From NCBI GenBank assembly GCA_031382215.1, contig JANMYQ010000268.1, positions 8,005 to 72,004 of the forward strand: a stretch of DNA of 64,000 bases. Direction: 5' to 3'. The notes under the pieces are model-generated. The model worked only from the letters and a program-made list of their open reading frames with translations. It made no database searches and had not been told where the DNA came from. The translations under genes and the position numbers were made by a program. This DNA is from LGRD01 sp031382215 (lineage in GTDB: Bacteria > Pseudomonadota > Gammaproteobacteria > Burkholderiales > Burkholderiaceae_C). Positions 16,896-25,373 of this stretch are shown here, piece after piece; position 1 is the stretch's first letter, and every line of letters starts with the position of its first letter.

Positions 16896-17160
16896 ACAGC
16901 TTTGGTCGGTTCTCGTGGCGGCGGTCGTGCCATCGAACAACATGGGGCGCCACCCACCCTGCAAAGAAGTAGATTGCGACAGAGACGATCACGATGTAGG
17001 CCGCAAATGCTGCAATGACCGGTGTCGAGTCAGGACCGAAAAGGTTGCGAAAGAGCCTGGGAAACTGGTAGGCAACCCACAGTGTCCCGAAAACGGACCC
17101 GCTGTACGCGACTCGCAGAATCTCTTTGCGCACAAGTTTCGCCCGCTCATCGTCATCCAT
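16894..17160 (-). CDS. small two-helix membrane protein, unknown function
   Basis: An 88-residue protein from ATG 17160 with an acidic/basic N-terminus (MDDDERAKLVRKEIL) and two membrane helices, about residues 16-36 and 48-70, followed by a charged HDRRHENR tail. No family recognised. Base use is less GC-rich than its neighbours, and it is bracketed by the intact and decayed copies of the hydantoinase 3' end, so it may be a recent acquisition. It is separated from the hydantoinase by about 190 bases with no gene. Confidence 0.55.
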   Translation of the reverse strand: MDDDERAKLVRKEILRVAYSGSVFGTLWVAYQFPRLFRNLFGPDSTPVIAAFAAYIVIVSVAIYFFAGWVAPHVVRWHDRRHENRPKL

Positions 17161-17354
17161 GGTCGCCTCGGACTTCCCTGACGCTCGGCGCTTGACCTGA
17201 AGAACTCCACACCAGGAACTGGCTGACATTCATGGCGGGAGTTTGCCGACGCCGACCGAAAAACTGGTGATTCCTTCGCAACGGGCTAGTGACGGAAGGC
17301 AACGTTGTGCCTACCTTGGCAATGTCGCTTCGCTTGGGCCTCGGTGGCCCCGGG

Positions 17355-20300
17355 TCATTGCCCAGCCGGCCCGTAACCGCCGCCGCCGGGCGTCTCGATC
17401 ACGAACACATCACCCACCGCCATCTCCACCGAGCCGATGTGGCCCAGCAGCTCCGAGCTGCCGTCTGCCCGCTCGACCCGGTTGATCCCCGGCAGCCCGG
17501 CCGCACCGCCGGCCATGCCGAATGCGCCGGCCACGCGGCCGTTGGACAGAATCGACGCCGTCATCGGCTCCAGGAAGCGCACCCGCCGCACGCCGCCGTC
17601 GCCGCCGCGCCAGAGGCCTGCGCCGCCCGATCCGGCGCGGATCGAATAGCCGTCCAGCCGCACCGGGAAGCGGAACTCCAGCACCTCGGGGTCGGTGAGG
17701 CGCGAGTTGGTCATGTGGGCCTGCACGACGCTGGTGCCGTTGAAGCCCGGCCCGGCGCCCGAGCCGCCGGAGATGGTTTCGTAGTACTGATGGCGCGCGT
17801 TGCCGAAGGTGAAGTTGTTCATCGTGCACTGGCCCGCGGCCATCGCGCCGAGCGCACCGTACAGCGCGTTGGTGATGCAGGTGGACGTCTCTACGTTGCC
17901 GGCCACCACGGAGGCGGGGAAGCGCGGGTTCAACATCGAACCTTCAGGAATGATGACCTGCAGCGGCTTCAGGCAGCCGGCGTTGAGCGGGATGTCGTCG
18001 CCCACCAGGGTGCGGAACACGTACAGCACCGCCGCCATGCACACGGCAGTGGGTGCGTTGAAGTTGTTGGTGAGTTGCGCCGAAGTGCCGGTGAAGTCGA
18101 TCACGGCCGTGCGGGCGCTGGCGTTCACGCGGATCGCCACCTTGATCTGCGCGCCGTTGTCCAGCGCCAGCGTGAACGCGCCGTCCTTCAGCGTGGTGAT
18201 GACTCTGCGCACCGATTCTTCGGCGTTGTCCTGCACATGGCGCATGTAGGCCTGCACCACGTCGAGCCCGAACTGCGCCACCATCTTGCGCAGCTCCTGC
18301 ACGCCTTTCTGATTGGCGGCGATCTGCGCCTTCAGGTCGGCCAGGTTCTGCTGCGGGTTGCGCGACGGGTGCGCGCCACTTTGCAGCAGCGCCAGCATCT
18401 GTGCTTCGCGCATCTTCGGGCCGTGGGGGCCTTGTTCAACCAGCTTGACGTTGTCGATCTGCACGCCTTCTTCCTCGATGCGGGTCGAGAAGGGTGGCAT
18501 CGAGCCGGGGGTCACGCCGCCGATGTCGGCATGGTGGCCGCGCGAGCCGACGTAGAACAGGATGTTCGCGCCGCCTTCATCGAACACCGGGGTGACGACG
18601 GTCACGTCCGGCAGGTGCGTGCCGCCGTGGTACGGGTCGTTCAGCACATACACATCACCGGGCAACATCTGCCCCGCATTGCGCGCGATCACGGTCTTGA
18701 TCGACTCGCTCATCGAGCCCAGGTGCACCGGCATGTGCGGCGCGTTGGCGATCAGGTTGCCGTGCGCGTCGAACAGCGCGCAGGAAAAATCGAGCCGCTC
18801 CTTGATGTTGACCGAGTAGGCAGTGTTCTGCAGTTGCAGGCCCATCTGCTCGGCGATGTTCATGAACAGGTTGTTGAAGACCTCGAGCATCACCGGGTCC
18901 ACCGTGGTGCCGATCGCGCGGCGCGCTTCGCGCGGCTGCACGCGCTCGAGCACCAGGTGGTCGAGCGCGGTCACGCGCGCACGCCAGCCGGGCTCGACCA
19001 CCGTGGTGGCGTTGCGCTCGGCAATGATGGCCGGCCCATCGACGAACAGCCCGGGCACGGCCTGCTCGCGCACCACCAGCGCGGCGTCCCACCAGCGCCC
19101 GCCGCTGAACAGCCGCACCGTCTCGGCCACCGGCGCCGCCTGCGGCGCGTGCATGGCCTGCACCGCCTCGGCCGGTGCATCACCTGCGCCCACGGCTTCG
19201 ACCGACACCGCCTCCACCACCAGCGCACGCTCCGTCATCAAGAAGGCGAAGCGCTGGCGGTACGCGCCTTCGAAGGCCGACTGGAGTTCGGTGGGCGAGC
19301 CGAACGGCACGACCAGCGCCGAGTCGGTGCCCTCGTAGCGCATGTGCACACGCCGATGCGTGCGCAAGCGGTCGCTGCTCACGCCCTGGCGCAGCAGTTC
19401 GGCTTCGGCCTCGGCGGCCAACGCGTCGAGCCGCTGAGCCAGCGCCGGCATCGCGTCGGCCAGGCGCCGCTCGATAGCGGCCTCACGCATCACGCTCTGG
19501 TCGGCCAGCCCCATGCCGTAGGCCGACAGCACACCCGCCAGCGGATGCGCGAACACACGCTCCATGCCCAGCGCATCGGCCACGCGGCAAGCGTGCTGGC
19601 CACCGGCACCACCGAAACACTGCAAGGTGTAGCGCGTCACGTCGTAACCACGCGCGACCGAGATCTTCTTGATCGCATTGGCCATCGCGCCGACGGCGAT
19701 GTCGATGAAGCCCTCGGCCACTTCTTCAGGCGAGCGTTTCACGCCGGTGGCGCTTTCGATCTGCGCCGCCATCTCGGTGAAGCGGGCAACGACCACGTCA
19801 CTGTCGAGCGCCTCGTTCGCGTGCGGGCCGAACACCTTCGGAAAGTGCGCCGGCTGGATCTTGCCGACCATCACGTTCGCATCGGTTACCGCCAGCGGCC
19901 CGCCGCGCCGGTAGCAGGCCGGGCCAGGGTTGGCGCCGGCGCTCTCGGGCCCGGCGCGAAAGCGGGCGCCGTCGAACGACAGGATCGAGCCGCCGCCGGC
20001 CGCCACGGTGTGGATGCTCATCATCGGCGCACGCATGCGCACTCCTGCCACCTGCGTCTCGAACGCGCGCTCGAACTCGCCGGCAAAGTGGCTCACGTCG
20101 GTGGACGTGCCGCCCATGTCGAAGCCGATGACCCGGTCGCTCTTCAGGTCATCTCGCGCGAGTTGCGCCGTGCGCACCATGCCCACAATCCCCCCCGCCG
20201 GCCCGGACAGGATCGCGTCCTTGCCCTGGAAAGCGTGCGCATCGGTCAACCCACCGCTGGACTGCATGAAGTACAGCTTCACGCCCGGCATCTCGGCCGC

Positions 20301-20984
20301 CACCTGCTCCACATACCGGCGCAGGATCGGCGACAAATACGCATCGACCACCGTGGTGTCACCGCGCCCCACCAACTTCATTAGCGGGCTGACCTGGTGC
20401 GACACGCTGATCTGCGGGAAACCGATCGAGCGTGCGATGGCCTTTGCCGCGAGTTCGTGCGCGGTGAAGCGATAGCCGTGCATGAAGACGATCGCCACGC
20501 TTCGCAGGCCGGCGTTGAACGCGGCCTGCAACTCGTCGCACAGCGCGGCTTCGTCGAGCGCCTGCACCAGTTCACCGTTCGCGCCGACCCGCTCGTCGGC
20601 CTCGATCACGCGGGCATACAGCAACTCGGGCAATACGATGTGGCGGTCGAAGATGCGCGGCCGGTCCTGGTAGGCAATGCGCAGCGCGTCGCGAAAGCCG
20701 CGCGTGATGACCAGCACGGTCGGCTCGCCCTTGCGTTCCAGCAGCGCGTTGGTGGCCACGGTGGTGCCCATCTTCACGCACTCCACCTGCGCGGGCGTCA
20801 TCGGCTGGTCGGCACGCAAGCCCAGCAGGTGGCGGATGCCGGCGACCGCGGCGTCACGGTACTGCTCGGGGTTCTCGCTCAGCAGCTTGTGCGTGACGAG
20901 TGTGCCGTCGGGGCGGCGGCCGACCACGTCGGTGAAGGTGCCGCCTCGGTCGATCCAGAATTGCCAGCGGTCGTGGGGGTTCAT
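17355..20984 (-). CDS. fused hydantoinase / 5-oxoprolinase (HyuA + HyuB)
   Basis: A 1209-residue ATP-dependent enzyme, the usual size of fused 5-oxoprolinases. The N-terminal HyuA part starts WQFWIDRGGTFTDVVG (phosphate-binding loop) and contains VKMGTTVATNALLERKG and IGFDMGGTSTDVSHF. The C-terminal HyuB half starts near VDPVMLEVFNNLFMNIAEQMG and includes NDPYHGGTHLPDVTVVTPVF and GSRGHHADIGG, ending GGGGYGPAGQ. It hydrolyses a cyclic amide such as 5-oxoproline or a hydantoin. The start ATG 20984 is preferred over a longer frame because homology begins immediately after it. A racemase-like gene and a MarR regulator lie upstream, and a TRAP importer is divergent: together a likely uptake-and-catabolism unit. 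Confidence 0.92.
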   Translation of the reverse strand: MNPHDRWQFWIDRGGTFTDVVGRRPDGTLVTHKLLSENPEQYRDAAVAGIRHLLGLRADQPMTPAQVECVKMGTTVATNALLERKGEPTVLVITRGFRDALRIAYQDRPRIFDRHIVLPELLYARVIEADERVGANGELVQALDEAALCDELQAAFNAGLRSVAIVFMHGYRFTAHELAAKAIARSIGFPQISVSHQVSPLMKLVGRGDTTVVDAYLSPILRRYVEQVAAEMPGVKLYFMQSSGGLTDAHAFQGKDAILSGPAGGIVGMVRTAQLARDDLKSDRVIGFDMGGTSTDVSHFAGEFERAFETQVAGVRMRAPMMSIHTVAAGGGSILSFDGARFRAGPESAGANPGPACYRRGGPLAVTDANVMVGKIQPAHFPKVFGPHANEALDSDVVVARFTEMAAQIESATGVKRSPEEVAEGFIDIAVGAMANAIKKISVARGYDVTRYTLQCFGGAGGQHACRVADALGMERVFAHPLAGVLSAYGMGLADQSVMREAAIERRLADAMPALAQRLDALAAEAEAELLRQGVSSDRLRTHRRVHMRYEGTDSALVVPFGSPTELQSAFEGAYRQRFAFLMTERALVVEAVSVEAVGAGDAPAEAVQAMHAPQAAPVAETVRLFSGGRWWDAALVVREQAVPGLFVDGPAIIAERNATTVVEPGWRARVTALDHLVLERVQPREARRAIGTTVDPVMLEVFNNLFMNIAEQMGLQLQNTAYSVNIKERLDFSCALFDAHGNLIANAPHMPVHLGSMSESIKTVIARNAGQMLPGDVYVLNDPYHGGTHLPDVTVVTPVFDEGGANILFYVGSRGHHADIGGVTPGSMPPFSTRIEEEGVQIDNVKLVEQGPHGPKMREAQMLALLQSGAHPSRNPQQNLADLKAQIAANQKGVQELRKMVAQFGLDVVQAYMRHVQDNAEESVRRVITTLKDGAFTLALDNGAQIKVAIRVNASARTAVIDFTGTSAQLTNNFNAPTAVCMAAVLYVFRTLVGDDIPLNAGCLKPLQVIIPEGSMLNPRFPASVVAGNVETSTCITNALYGALGAMAAGQCTMNNFTFGNARHQYYETISGGSGAGPGFNGTSVVQAHMTNSRLTDPEVLEFRFPVRLDGYSIRAGSGGAGLWRGGDGGVRRVRFLEPMTASILSNGRVAGAFGMAGGAAGLPGINRVERADGSSELLGHIGSVEMAVGDVFVIETPGGGGYGPAGQ

Positions 20985-21652
20985 GTTCGTGGTTCTCTCG
21001 CAGTAAAGCGGCGGGCGATCAGGCTGGTGATGCCGTGCACCGGCCGCCCGGTGGCAGCGCGCACCGCCTCGGCGTACGGCGGCATGTTGGTGCACTCCAG
21101 CACGATGCTTGCCACCTCGGGGTGCCTGTCTACCAGGCGAAGTGCGGCGTCAATGGTGGCCTGGCGTGCGGCTTCGACATCGAGTTGAGCTTCGTCGTGA
21201 AGCAGCGTGCGCTGGAACGCGCAACCGGCGGCCAGGCCTTCGATGGGTGTGTCGGGCGCAGCACCGGCGCAGCGCAAATGATCGGCGCCCAGCGACGTGG
21301 CATCGACCGTCAGCACGCCCACCTTGCAGCCCGGGGCCAGCGCCGCCTGCAGTTCGGGCAGCAACAGCAGGCTCGACGTCCACACCGGCACCGGCAGCGC
21401 GGCTTGCAGTTCACGCTGGAACAAGACCAGGAAGCCGCAACTGGTGGTGATGGCGGTGGCGCCGTCGCGCACCAGTGCCAGGCCGGCGGCTATGAACGGC
21501 TGCAGCAGCGCAGGGTCGCGCTCGCGCACAACCCGCTGCGGCGAGGCCCCGCGCACGGTGGCATGGCGCACGGGCCAGTCGAAGGTCGCGGGGTTGCCGA
21601 TGTCGCCCACGATGCGCGGGAATTGTGTGTCGAGCATCAGCACACCGAGCAT
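20981..21652 (-). CDS. aspartate/glutamate (hydantoin) racemase family protein
   Basis: A 223-residue protein of the Asp/Glu/hydantoin racemase superfamily. The two catalytic-type cysteines are visible in ITTSCGFLVLF (N-terminal half) and VLECTNMPPYA (C-terminal half), with VGVLTVDATSLG between. Start ATG 21652 lies two bases after the MarR gene stop. Its stop overlaps the hydantoinase start region, so it is probably co-translated and supplies the correct enantiomer or an intermediate to that enzyme. Substrate unknown. Confidence 0.85.
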   Translation of the reverse strand: MLGVLMLDTQFPRIVGDIGNPATFDWPVRHATVRGASPQRVVRERDPALLQPFIAAGLALVRDGATAITTSCGFLVLFQRELQAALPVPVWTSSLLLLPELQAALAPGCKVGVLTVDATSLGADHLRCAGAAPDTPIEGLAAGCAFQRTLLHDEAQLDVEAARQATIDAALRLVDRHPEVASIVLECTNMPPYAEAVRAATGRPVHGITSLIARRFTAREPRT

Positions 21653-21654
21653 GG

Positions 21655-22197
21655 CTACAGCGAGGTTGCCGCGCGGGCTGCCTGGTCGTACAGCCCCGAC
21701 ATCGTGCGCAGCAGGCGCGCCATCTCGCCGATGTCGGCATTGCGTTCGACGTCCAGGTTGTCCACCAGGCAGGCCTCGCGCACCTCTCGGTACTTGGCCA
21801 CAGCCGCCTCTCCGGCCGGCGTCGGGCTGTAGAAGACTTCCTTGCCCACCTTCTGTGCCTGCGCCAGCTCGGCAGCGACGAGCTTCTTCAGCGAGTAGGC
21901 CACCACGTGCGTGTCTTCGTAGTTCAGCACGAAGCAGATGTCGGCCAGCTTCTTGTTGCGCGCGCGGTGGTTGATGTGGTGCAGCACCAGCACGTCGGTG
22001 ATCGTCAGGTCGGGACAACCGGCGGCGGCCATGCAGCGCATGGCCCAGCGCGAGAACGCGTTCCACGCGACGATCAACCCGAACTCCAGCTCCGACAGTT
22101 CCACGCTGCGCGGCGACACCAGGTGCGACGACGACACGATGCCGCGTGCCGGCCTTTTCGGGGCGACCGGTGAGGGGGCGGCTGCTTTTCGGACCAT
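21655..22197 (-). CDS. MarR-type winged-helix transcriptional regulator
   Basis: A 180-residue regulator. After a basic N-terminus, the region LEFGLIVAWNAFSRWAMRCM and the winged helix-turn-helix LTITDVLVLHHINHRARNKKLADICFVLNYEDTHVVAYSLKKLVAAELAQ match MarR-family proteins that respond to small aromatic or carboxylic ligands. It is the first gene of the minus-strand operon with the racemase and hydantoinase, and diverges from the TRAP transporter across a 215-base, AT-rich spacer that holds an ATTGACAAT near-palindrome. It most likely controls both directions. Confidence 0.85.
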   Translation of the reverse strand: MVRKAAAPSPVAPKRPARGIVSSSHLVSPRSVELSELEFGLIVAWNAFSRWAMRCMAAAGCPDLTITDVLVLHHINHRARNKKLADICFVLNYEDTHVVAYSLKKLVAAELAQAQKVGKEVFYSPTPAGEAAVAKYREVREACLVDNLDVERNADIGEMARLLRTMSGLYDQAARAATSL

Positions 22198-22250
22198 GCG
22201 TGCTTTCCCTTGTTTTGGTGTTTTCGTATGCCTGAATCATCTACAAGTTA

Positions 22251-22278
22251 TTGACAATTTATCGGAATAGTCTCTAGA
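22251..22278 (+). promoter_or_regulatory. possible sigma-70 promoter and MarR operator region for the TRAP operon
   Basis: TTGACA at 22251-22256 is followed after about 16 bases by TCTAGA at 22273-22278. The -35 box sits in the small palindrome ATTGACAAT, and AGTCTCTAGACT (an AGTCT inverted repeat) covers the -10 box. Both could bind the divergent MarR regulator. The -10 is a poor match. Confidence 0.4.
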
Positions 22279-22412
22279 CTGCAAGCGCTGCCCGTCATCG
22301 AAGCACGGCCTCGACGTACGGGCAAGAGCGGATGCAAGGCCGCGCCGGCACGCTCTATGCTTTTCCTCGTTCAAACCCGCTGCCACTGAACTCACCGATG
22401 AATGGAGTGCTC

Positions 22413-23387
22413 ATGAACCTGACCCGTCGCCCGATCTTCACCGCCGCCCTTCTGGCCTGCGCCGGTACCGCCTCGGCCCAGACCAAGTGGGACCTGCCCG
22501 CCGCCTACCCGGCCAGCAACTTCCACAGCGAAAACCTGGTGCAGTTCGCGGCCGACGTCGACAAGGCCACCTCCGGCAAGCTCAAGATCACGGTGCACGC
22601 CAACGCGTCGCTGTTCAAGGCGCCCGAGATCAAGCGCGCCGTGCAAGGCGGGCAGGCACAAATGGGCGAGATTCTGCTGGCCAACTTCCAGAACGAGTGG
22701 CAGATCTTCGGCACCGACGGCCTGCCCTTCCTGGCCGACAGTTACGACGCGTCGGCCAAGCTGTACAAGGCACAGAAGCCTGCCCTCGAGAAGAAGCTCG
22801 GCGAGCAGGGCATGATGTTGCTGTACTCGGTGCCGTGGCCGCCGCAGGGCATCTACGTGAAGAAGCCGATCGCTTCGGCGGCCGACCTGAAGGGCGTGAA
22901 GTGGCGCGCCTACAGCCCCGCCACCGCACGCATCGCCGAACTGGTGGGCGCGCAGCCGGTGACGGTGCAGGCGGCCGAACTGTCGCAGGCCATGGCCACG
23001 GGCGTGGTCGAAAGCTACATGTCTTCGGGCTCGACCGGCTATGACACCAAGACCTACGAGCACATCAAGTACTGGTACGACACGCAGGCCTGGCTGCCCA
23101 AGAACGCGGTGCTGGTGAACAAGGGCGCGTTCGACGCACTCGACAAGCCTACCCAGGACGCGCTGCTGAAGGCCGGCGCCGACGCCGAGGCGCGCGGCTG
23201 GGCCACCTCGAAGGCCAAGAACACCGAGTACATCGAGCTGCTGAAGAAGAACGGCATGAACATCGTGGCACCGTCGGCGCAGTTGACCAGCGACATGAAG
23301 AAGGTCGGCGACACAATGCTGAAGGAATGGCTCGACAAGGCCGGCCCCGAGGGCCAGGCCGTCGTCGACGCCTACAAGAAGATGTGA
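22413..23387 (+). CDS. TRAP transporter substrate-binding protein (DctP family)
   Basis: A 324-residue periplasmic receptor with a cleavable signal peptide (residues 1-24, ending ASA). Family features include TKWDLPAAYPASNFHSENL, the arginine-containing GVKWRAYSPATARIAEL (the arginine binds the substrate carboxylate), and MATGVVESYMSSGSTGYDTKTYEHIKYW. Start ATG 22413 has GGAG upstream; earlier in-frame starts would disrupt the signal peptide. The stop overlaps the small permease start. Ligand is unknown; the adjacent hydantoinase/racemase operon suggests a carboxylate such as a cyclic amino-acid derivative. Confidence 0.92.
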   Translation: MNLTRRPIFTAALLACAGTASAQTKWDLPAAYPASNFHSENLVQFAADVDKATSGKLKITVHANASLFKAPEIKRAVQGGQAQMGEILLANFQNEWQIFGTDGLPFLADSYDASAKLYKAQKPALEKKLGEQGMMLLYSVPWPPQGIYVKKPIASAADLKGVKWRAYSPATARIAELVGAQPVTVQAAELSQAMATGVVESYMSSGSTGYDTKTYEHIKYWYDTQAWLPKNAVLVNKGAFDALDKPTQDALLKAGADAEARGWATSKAKNTEYIELLKKNGMNIVAPSAQLTSDMKKVGDTMLKEWLDKAGPEGQAVVDAYKKM

Positions 23388-23932
23388 TGTCAGGCGCGGC
23401 CGAGGTGCCCCCCACCAGCCTGCCGCGGCGCGTGCTGAACGCGCTGTACGACGGCGCGGCGGCACTCGCCGCGCTGTTCATGGTGCTGCTGCTGGTGATG
23501 GTGCTGCTGTCCATCACGAGCCGCCAGCTCGGCTTCAACGTGCCGGGCATCGACGCCTACGCCGGTTACATGATGGCCGCCTGCGGCTTCCTCGCGCTGG
23601 CGCACACGCTCAAGCGCGGCGAGCACATTCGCGTGACTCTGCTGATCGGCTCGCTCAAGGGCGGCGCGCGGCGTGCCCTTGAGTTGTGGGCGCTGTTCGC
23701 GGGCTCGCTGCTGGCGCTGCTGTTCGCGGCCTACAGCGTGCGGCTGGCCTGGCAGTCGCACGCCTTCCACGACATCTCGACCTCGAACGACGCCACGCCG
23801 CTGTGGATCCCGCAGCTCAGCATGGCGGTGGGCACGGCCATTCTGGCGCTGGCGCTGTTCGACGAGTTGCAGCTCGAATGGCGCGGCCGGCGCACGCAGG
23901 CTGGCAGCGACGAACTGCTGCGCAACGAATAG
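23387..23932 (+). CDS. TRAP transporter small permease (DctQ family)
   Basis: A 181-residue four-helix membrane protein. The DctQ pattern is visible: LMVLLLVMVLLSITSRQLGFNVPGIDAYAGYMMAACGFLALAHTLKRGEHIRVTLL. The start ATG 23387 overlaps the binding protein's stop (TGATG). It acts with the large permease and receptor in sodium- or proton-driven uptake of a carboxylate. The large permease begins nine bases downstream. Confidence 0.92.
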   Translation: MSGAAEVPPTSLPRRVLNALYDGAAALAALFMVLLLVMVLLSITSRQLGFNVPGIDAYAGYMMAACGFLALAHTLKRGEHIRVTLLIGSLKGGARRALELWALFAGSLLALLFAAYSVRLAWQSHAFHDISTSNDATPLWIPQLSMAVGTAILALALFDELQLEWRGRRTQAGSDELLRNE

Positions 23933-23941
23933 GCACCCCCC

Positions 23942-25243
23942 ATGAACGACCTGGCCGTCACTGCGCTGCTGATCGCGGCGCTGTTCCTCATCCTGGGCAG
24001 CGGCGTGTGGATCGGCCTCACGCTGTCGGGCGTGGCCTGGATCGGCATGCAGCTGTTCAGCTCGCGCCCGGCCGGCGATGCGATGGCGGTGACGATCTGG
24101 GGCTCGGCGTCGAGCTGGACGCTCACCGCCCTGCCCCTCTTCATCTGGATGGGCGAGATCCTGTTCCGCACCCGGCTCAGCCAAGACATGTTCCGCGGCT
24201 TGGCGCCGTGGATGCAAAGCCTGCCCGGCCGGCTGCTGCACGTGAACGTGGTCGGTTGCGCGATCTTCGCCGCGGTGTCGGGCTCGAGTGCGGCCACCTG
24301 CGCGACCATCGGCAAGATGAGCCTGCCCGAGCTGGCCCGGCGGGGTTACCCCGACATGATCTCGATGGGTTCGCTGGCCGGCGCCGGCACGCTCGGGCTG
24401 CTCATTCCTCCGTCGATCATCATGATCGTCTACGGCGTGTCGGCCGACGTGTCGATCGCGCAGCTCTTTGTTGCCGGCATCCTGCCGGGCATTCTGCTGG
24501 CGCTGGTGTTCTCGGCCTACATTGCAATCTGGTCGCTGCTGCACCCGGGGCAGATTCCGCCCGCCGACGCGCCGATGAGCCTGCGCGAAAAGCTGCGCGA
24601 GTCGCGCAGCCTGATTCCGGTGGTGCTGCTCATTGCGGCGGTGCTGGGCTCCATCTACACCGGCATCGCCACCGCCACCGAGGCAGCCGCACTCGGCGTG
24701 CTGGGCTCGCTGATCATCTCCACGGTGCAAGGCTCGATGAGCTGGGACACCTTCAAGGCCTCGCTGATGGGCGGCACGCGGCTGTACTGCATGATCGCGT
24801 TGATTTTGGCCGGCGCGGCCTTCCTGACGCTCAGCATGGGCTACATCGGCCTGCCGCGCCACCTGGCAGAGTGGATTGCTAGCCTGGGCCTGAGCCAGTT
24901 CCAGCTCATCCTGGTGCTGACGGCGTTCTACGTGTTGCTGGGCTGCTTTCTGGACGGCATTTCGATGGTGGTGCTGACGATGGGCGTGATCCTGCCCACG
25001 ATCCAGAAGGCCGGCATCGACCCGCTGTGGTTCGGCATCTTCATCGTCATCGTGGTCGAGATGGCGCAGATCACGCCGCCGGTGGGCTTCAACCTGTTCG
25101 TGATGCAGGGCATGACGAAGCGCGAGATCGGCACGATCGCCCGCGCGGCGTTCCCGTTCTTCCTGTTGCTGACCTTCATGGTCGTGCTGCTGTACGCCTT
25201 TCCGCAGATCGTGACCTTCCTGCCGCAGCAGATGAAGGGTTGA
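23942..25243 (+). CDS. TRAP transporter large permease (DctM family)
   Basis: A 433-residue membrane protein with about twelve helices, the DctM length. Recognisable segments are FAAVSGSSAATCATIGKMSLPELARRGYP, LAGAGTLGLLIPPSIIMIVYG, TEAAALGVLGSLI and EMAQITPPVGFNLFVMQGM. It forms the transport channel with the DctQ subunit. It is the last gene of the three-gene TRAP operon; an inverted repeat covers its stop codon. Confidence 0.94.
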   Translation: MNDLAVTALLIAALFLILGSGVWIGLTLSGVAWIGMQLFSSRPAGDAMAVTIWGSASSWTLTALPLFIWMGEILFRTRLSQDMFRGLAPWMQSLPGRLLHVNVVGCAIFAAVSGSSAATCATIGKMSLPELARRGYPDMISMGSLAGAGTLGLLIPPSIIMIVYGVSADVSIAQLFVAGILPGILLALVFSAYIAIWSLLHPGQIPPADAPMSLREKLRESRSLIPVVLLIAAVLGSIYTGIATATEAAALGVLGSLIISTVQGSMSWDTFKASLMGGTRLYCMIALILAGAAFLTLSMGYIGLPRHLAEWIASLGLSQFQLILVLTAFYVLLGCFLDGISMVVLTMGVILPTIQKAGIDPLWFGIFIVIVVEMAQITPPVGFNLFVMQGMTKREIGTIARAAFPFFLLLTFMVVLLYAFPQIVTFLPQQMKG

Positions 25244-25268
25244 CCCAAGAGTCGGCAAGTCTGGGTCA
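25241..25268 (+). terminator. possible terminator hairpin after the TRAP operon
   Basis: TGACCCA (25241-25247, including the dctM stop codon) and TGGGTCA (25262-25268) form a seven-base stem with a 14-base loop. It is followed by GGAAAACCGGCCTTTTC, which can form a second short hairpin ending in T's. The stem is short and the T run is not directly behind it. Confidence 0.35.
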
Positions 25269-25373
25269 GGAAAACCGGCCTTTTCAGGGCTTGGCCCGGC
25301 GTGGCGGCCCCTAGGATCTCCCCATGGCTCTGGTCCGCATCGGCGCAAATTCAGCGTCGAGGCAAGCGGGCCA

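Noticed and set aside
17289..20384. Very long open frame on the plus strand opposite the hydantoinase gene
   Set aside because: Antisense to a clearly homologous 1209-residue enzyme. The translation is rich in Arg, His and Ala, as expected of a GC-rich complement, and shows no domain.
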